A program made the position numbers and the translations under genes. Shown one piece after another: positions 60,693 through 64,000 of a DNA stretch of 64,000 bases (the first letter of the stretch is position 1; each line of letters starts with the position of its first letter). The stretch is from assembly GCF_002127225.1 (NCBI RefSeq), contig NZ_NFUR01000003.1:372001-436000 (forward strand), in the 5' to 3' direction. Origin of the DNA: Sphingomonas sp. IBVSS2. Its GTDB lineage: Bacteria; Pseudomonadota; Alphaproteobacteria; Sphingomonadales; Sphingomonadaceae. The notes under the pieces are model-generated. The model did not search any database. It saw nothing but the letters and a program-made list of their open reading frames with translations, and was not told the origin of the DNA.

Positions 60693-60988
60693 TGCGCGAC
60701 TATATCCTGCTCATGCACAATGACGTTTGCGAGGCGCCGACGCCCGAAATGTGGCAGTCCTATCTCGAGCAACTCAGGATCGGCGGCCGCTTCGATGGGG
60801 GGAGCGCGATCGCGGCTGGCGAAAGCCTCCGCAAGGACGGCACGCCGGCACCGCTTTCCGAACGCCTCGGCGGCTATCTTCGCGTTCGGGCAGAAGATCT
60901 CGAAGAGGCCAAGGCCTTCCTCGCCGGCAATCCTGTCTATGAGTGCGGCGGCACTATCGAGGTGCGCGAACTGCCGCGGGAGCGTTGA
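60692..60988 (+). CDS. YCII-related (YciI/DGPF domain) protein
   Basis: A 98-residue ferredoxin-like protein. It starts MRDYILLMHNDVCEAP and includes SYLEQLRIGGRFDGGSAIAA, ESLRKDGTP and the ending YECGGTIEVRELP, the layout of YCII/DGPF-domain proteins. The family includes dehydrochlorinase-like enzymes and many proteins without known function. It is coupled to mazG by a one-base overlap (TGATG) and converges with hflX, 4 bases apart. Confidence 0.8.
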   Translation: MRDYILLMHNDVCEAPTPEMWQSYLEQLRIGGRFDGGSAIAAGESLRKDGTPAPLSERLGGYLRVRAEDLEEAKAFLAGNPVYECGGTIEVRELPRER

Positions 60989-60992
60989 TCGC

Positions 60993-62282
60993 TCAACCCC
61001 GCGTCAAGAACCGCTCATAGTCCCGCGGCGCCATCCGCACCTCATAGACCGCCCGTTCCCCGTCCATGCCCTGCTCGAGCACTTCGCCATGCTGGTGGAG
61101 CCAGGCAGCAGCCGCGCCATCGGCGGGATCCAGGTGGATGGTGTAGCGGCGATGCCCTTCGGTGAGGCGCGCAGCGACGGCGGTGATGAGGGCTTCCACC
61201 CCCTCCCCGCTCACGGCCGAAACCGGCATCACATCCTCGCGCTTCGCCGCCTCGGCGAGCAAGTCGTCACGGGCTTCGCCGTCGAGCAGGTCGATCTTGT
61301 TCCAGGCCTCGAAGCGTGGCGTGGTCTCGGCAACGCCGATATCCGCCAGCACCTGCTCGACATCGTCCTTCTGCGCCTCGCTGTCCGGATGCGCGATGTC
61401 GCGGACATGGATCAGCAGGTCGGCGGAGACGACCTCTTCCAGCGTCGCCTTGAACGCCGCGACGAGTTGGGTCGGCAGCTCGGATACGAAACCGACCGTG
61501 TCCGATAGGATCGCCTTGTCGATGCCCGGCAGCGAGATCTGGCGGAGCGTGGGATCGAGCGTGGCGAAGAGCAAATTCTCCGCCATGACGTCACTTCCGG
61601 TCAACCGGTTGAAAAGCGTCGACTTTCCAGCATTGGTATATCCCACCAGCGCGATGATCGGCCAGGGCGCGCGCTGGCGGCGATCGCGGTGGAGCGTGCG
61701 GGTACGGCTGACCGAATCCAGCTCGCGGCGCAGGCGCGCCATGCGGTCGCGGATCAGCCGGCGGTCCGCCTCGATCTGCGTTTCGCCCGGGCCGCCGAGA
61801 AAGCCGAAGCCGCCGCGCTGCCGCTCGAGGTGCGTCCAGCTGCGCACCAGGCGGCCGGCCTGATAGTCCAGATGCGCCAACTCGACCTGAAGCCGGCCCT
61901 CGGCGGTGCGCGCGCGCTCGCCGAAGATCTCAAGGATGAGGCCGGTGCGGTCGATCACCTTGCAGCCCAGCCCCGTCTCGAGGTTGCGCTGCTGCACCGG
62001 CGTGAGGCTGGCATCGAACACGGCCAGCGTGAGCTCCCTGTCGCGCACGGTCTCGGCCAGCGCCTCGACCTGGCCCGAGCCGATCAGCGTGCCCGGCTTG
62101 GGCGCGCGGATGCGCAGGGGCACGCGCTCGATCACGTCGACGCCGATCGCCGCGGCCAGGCCGGCGGTCTCCTCCAGGCGCGCCTCCGCATCGCGCGAGC
62201 TGCCGCCAAGGTCCGGATAGACCACGACCGCCCGCGCGCCCCGGGTGAATTCGTCGGGGTCGCGCTCGAAACCGGTAGTCAT
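60993..62282 (-). CDS. hflX: GTPase HflX
   Basis: A 429-residue GTPase that binds the ribosome and rescues or splits stalled particles after stress. The N-terminal domain (RVPLRIRAPKPGTLIGSGQV, EALAETVRDREL) and GGFGFLGGPGETQIEADRRL precede the G domain. That domain has Walker A VGYTNAGKST, switch II DTVGFVSELP and NKIDLLD. Its start lies 12 bases downstream of the hfq stop in the same direction, the widespread hfq-hflX arrangement. Confidence 0.96.
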   Translation of the reverse strand: MTTGFERDPDEFTRGARAVVVYPDLGGSSRDAEARLEETAGLAAAIGVDVIERVPLRIRAPKPGTLIGSGQVEALAETVRDRELTLAVFDASLTPVQQRNLETGLGCKVIDRTGLILEIFGERARTAEGRLQVELAHLDYQAGRLVRSWTHLERQRGGFGFLGGPGETQIEADRRLIRDRMARLRRELDSVSRTRTLHRDRRQRAPWPIIALVGYTNAGKSTLFNRLTGSDVMAENLLFATLDPTLRQISLPGIDKAILSDTVGFVSELPTQLVAAFKATLEEVVSADLLIHVRDIAHPDSEAQKDDVEQVLADIGVAETTPRFEAWNKIDLLDGEARDDLLAEAAKREDVMPVSAVSGEGVEALITAVAARLTEGHRRYTIHLDPADGAAAAWLHQHGEVLEQGMDGERAVYEVRMAPRDYERFLTRG

Positions 62283-62294
62283 GCTGGGCGCGCC

Positions 62295-62780
62295 TCAGTC
62301 GTCGCTATTCTGTTCCTCGGCGAGGTTCAGCGGGTGCGCCGGCTGGATCGTCGAGACGGCATGCTTGTAGACCAGCTGGGCCATGCCCTCGCGCTGGAGC
62401 AGCATGCAGAACAGGTCAAAGGCCGCGATCTGGCCCTGGAGCATCACGCCATTGACCAGGAACATCGTGACATTTTCCTGCTGGCGGCGAACCGCGTTGA
62501 GGAAAATCTCCTGCAATACCGGGTTCTTGGACTGAAATTCTCCCACCGCTTCGAGAAGCGGGGCAAGGTCCACCGGGCCCGACGGCATGATCGTGGAGAT
62601 CGCGTGCTTGTAGATGAGCTGCGACTGGCCGTCGCGGCGGAGCAGCACCGAAAAATTGTCGAACCAGGTGACGATCCCCTGGAGCTTGACGCCCTTGACG
62701 AGGAACATCGTGACCGGCGTCTTCGACCGGCGCAGCGAGTTGAGGAAGAGATCCTGAAGCGAGGTCTGCTTTTCGGCCAT
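62295..62780 (-). CDS. hfq: RNA chaperone Hfq with two fused Sm-like domains
   Basis: Hfq pairs small RNAs with mRNAs. This product is 161 residues and contains two complete Hfq units: residues about 9-64 ([20 protein letters not shown] through YKHAIST) and about 89-145 ([20 protein letters not shown] through YKHAVST). Normal Hfq is a hexamer of single units, so this would make a ring of three double-domain chains. The two units differ ([20 protein letters not shown] against [20 protein letters not shown]), suggesting specialised faces. hflX follows 12 bases downstream. The tandem form is known to me from related sphingomonads. Confidence 0.94.
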   Translation of the reverse strand: MAEKQTSLQDLFLNSLRRSKTPVTMFLVKGVKLQGIVTWFDNFSVLLRRDGQSQLIYKHAISTIMPSGPVDLAPLLEAVGEFQSKNPVLQEIFLNAVRRQQENVTMFLVNGVMLQGQIAAFDLFCMLLQREGMAQLVYKHAVSTIQPAHPLNLAEEQNSDD

Positions 62781-63044
62781 CGGTCGTGACTCTCATTCTT
62801 GGCGGGAGTTTCCCGCATGGCGCCGTTCTCTGGCGTCGGAGCGCGCGCCCGTCCGGCGCGCAGCGGCGCCCTTTTATGCTCTGAGGGCCGGATCGTCCAG
62901 CGAAGTTGCGGGCATCCCTCGCCGAAGTCGACCGAGGCCGATCCTGGAGCGGCGGCGCGATATCCCGCATTGCAAGCGGCCCGCCGCGTCCCTAGATGTC
63001 CGGCGCGAGGCAACGTCCTCCCCCTCCCTTGCGAGGGCAGAAGT

Positions 63045-63058
63045 CCGGGACGGCCCGG
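63045..63058 (+). promoter_or_regulatory. ACGG-loop hairpin upstream of the SugE/Gdx gene
   Basis: CCGGG-ACGG-CCCGG forms a perfect 5-bp stem with an ACGG loop 24 bases before the transporter ATG. Guanidine-II (mini-ykkC) riboswitches consist of two hairpins with ACGR loops and commonly precede sugE/gdx. Only one such hairpin is obvious here; the nearest upstream candidate (GAGG...CCTC near 63007-63020) has AACGT in the loop instead. Evidence is therefore partial. Confidence 0.3.
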
Positions 63059-63082
63059 CCCTTTTCCGAAAGGAGGGGCCGT

Positions 63083-63400
63083 ATGCCCTGGATATTGTTG
63101 CTCTTCGCCGGCCTGCTCGAAATCGTCTGGGCCTTCGCCATGAAACAGTCGCAGGGCTTCACGCGCCTGGTCCCCACGCTGACCATGACCGGCGCGATGC
63201 TGGGCAGCTTCGGCCTGCTCGCGATCGCGATGCGCAGCCTGCCGCTGGGCACTGCCTATATGGTGTGGACCGGCATCGGCGCGGTCGGCGCCTTCGCGGT
63301 CGGCGTGCTGGTGCTCGGCGAGAGTGCGGGCGCGCTGCGGCTCGCGGCCGCGGCGATGATCCTGGGCGGGCTGGTGCTGATGAAGCTCGCCTCGTCCTGA
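63083..63400 (+). CDS. sugE: Small multidrug resistance family transporter, SugE/Gdx type
   Basis: A 105-residue four-helix membrane protein. Glu13 in LLFAGLLEIVWAFAMKQSQG, the WAF.MK.S.GF signature and GTAYMVWTGIGAVGAF place it in the Gdx/SugE branch. That branch exports guanidinium and some quaternary ammonium compounds by proton exchange. The ATG at 63083 has AAGGAGGGG upstream; an in-frame extension is rejected. It is a plus-strand insertion between the ntrX-like and hfq genes, which are usually adjacent. Confidence 0.9.
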   Translation: MPWILLLFAGLLEIVWAFAMKQSQGFTRLVPTLTMTGAMLGSFGLLAIAMRSLPLGTAYMVWTGIGAVGAFAVGVLVLGESAGALRLAAAAMILGGLVLMKLASS

Positions 63401-63404
63401 GCCG

Positions 63405-64000
63405 TTATTCCTCCCGGCTGTCGGTGATCCCCAGCAGCTTCAGCTTGCGGTGGAGCGCCGAGCGCTCCATGCCGATGAAGCTGGCGGTGCGCGAGATGTT
63501 GCCCGAGAAGCGACGGATCTGGACGCGGAGATATTCGCGCTCGAAGCTCTCGCGCGCCTCCTTGAGCGGAGCGCCCATGATCGCGTTGGTGCCCATCGCG
63601 CCGCCATTGTCGGCCGGGCGGCCCAGCACTTCCGGAGGCAGCAGGTCGAGGTCGATCCGGCCGATCCGGTCCCCCGGCGCCAGGATCACCGTGCGCTCCA
63701 CCACGTTGCGCAGCTGGCGGACATTGCCGGGCCATTCATAGCTCTGCAGCGCCACCATCGCATCGGGCGCGATCTCCGGCGTCGGCACGCGGCGCTCATT
63801 GGCATAATGCGCGACGAAATGCTCGACCAGGACGGGAATGTCCTCGCGCCGCTCGGTAAGCGGCGGGATCGACACCGGCACCACATTGAGGCGGTAATAG
63901 AGGTCCTCGCGGAAGCGGCCCTCCGCGATCTCGTTCATCAGGTCGCGCGCCGTGGCCGAGACGACGCGGACATCGACCTTGACCACACGGGTGCCGCCGA
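63405..64000 (-). CDS. ntrX: Sigma-54-dependent response regulator, NtrX-like (5' part outside window)
   Basis: The C-terminal part of an NtrC-family activator. The end of the AAA+ domain is visible (FREDLYYRLNVVPVSIPPL, then YEWPGNVRQLRNVVERTVIL), followed by a Fis-type helix-turn-helix (NISRTASFIGMERSALHRKL, KLLGI). The ALHRKLK.LGI ending and the position near hfq and hflX fit NtrX, the regulator of nitrogen metabolism and envelope functions in alphaproteobacteria. The frame is open to base 64000, so the receiver domain and most of the ATPase lie beyond the window. It converges with the sugE gene. Confidence 0.88.
   Translation of the reverse strand, partial: GGTRVVKVDVRVVSATARDLMNEIAEGRFREDLYYRLNVVPVSIPPLTERREDIPVLVEHFVAHYANERRVPTPEIAPDAMVALQSYEWPGNVRQLRNVVERTVILAPGDRIGRIDLDLLPPEVLGRPADNGGAMGTNAIMGAPLKEARESFEREYLRVQIRRFSGNISRTASFIGMERSALHRKLKLLGITDSREE

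Overview
The window is GC-rich DNA from an alphaproteobacterium, almost certainly a sphingomonad (Sphingomonas, Sphingobium or Novosphingobium type). The evidence is a double-domain Hfq next to hflX, mazG and an ntrX-type regulator, many exported proteins carrying IVVT-SR type segments, a two-subunit 2-oxoacid:ferredoxin oxidoreductase, and a succinylarginine gene pair. No rRNA, tRNA, CRISPR array or complete insertion sequence was found.

Region 1 (1 to about 8.5 kb) is the mating-pair-formation operon of an integrative conjugative element: trbC (cut by the left edge), trbD, trbE, trbJ, a TrbK-like gene, trbL, trbF, trbG, trbI and a DUF2274 gene. Most are joined by stop/start overlaps. A LysR regulator and a small entry-exclusion-like membrane protein follow on the minus strand. 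Integrase, oriT, relaxase and coupling protein are not in the window.

Region 2 (about 9.9 to 24 kb, all minus strand) is a stress and metal cargo block. It holds a heavy-metal RND pump (adaptor, pump, DUF3240 protein, TolC-type channel) co-transcribed with an MlaA-like lipoprotein. It also holds an OmpR-type two-component system, a b561-type cytochrome, a VIT-type metal transporter, a DUF4010 membrane protein and an exported catalase-peroxidase. A 17-bp direct-repeat box, close to CGTCAGGGTTCCGTCAG, stands before four transcription units here and is best explained as the operator of the local response regulator.

Region 3 (24.1 to 26.2 kb) is a recombination scar. A 3'-truncated membrane-protein gene, a headless YeeE gene, a tailless YedE/DUF6691 gene, a roughly 28-codon sulfide:quinone oxidoreductase fragment and an alpha/beta hydrolase missing its N-terminus are fused end to end. 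A strong bidirectional terminator follows.

Region 4 (26.3 to 64 kb) looks like ordinary chromosome. It contains a barstar-like gene, a sensor kinase that has lost its phospho-accepting histidine, arginine succinyltransferase catabolism (M20 hydrolase, astA, astB), rppH, an HDAC-family deacetylase, korA/korB with a small secreted protein between them, lipid genes (acyltransferase, cyclopropane synthase) and a serine hydrolase. Then come a Phd/ParE-type toxin-antitoxin pair, purF with a short-chain dehydrogenase, hisI with a lipoprotein, and a MerR regulator with an acyl-CoA dehydrogenase. An ECF sigma/VWA/TPR module, a FecI-FecR-TonB receptor module, a secreted metallophosphoesterase, mazG, hflX, tandem hfq, a Gdx/SugE transporter and the 3' part of an ntrX-like gene end the window.
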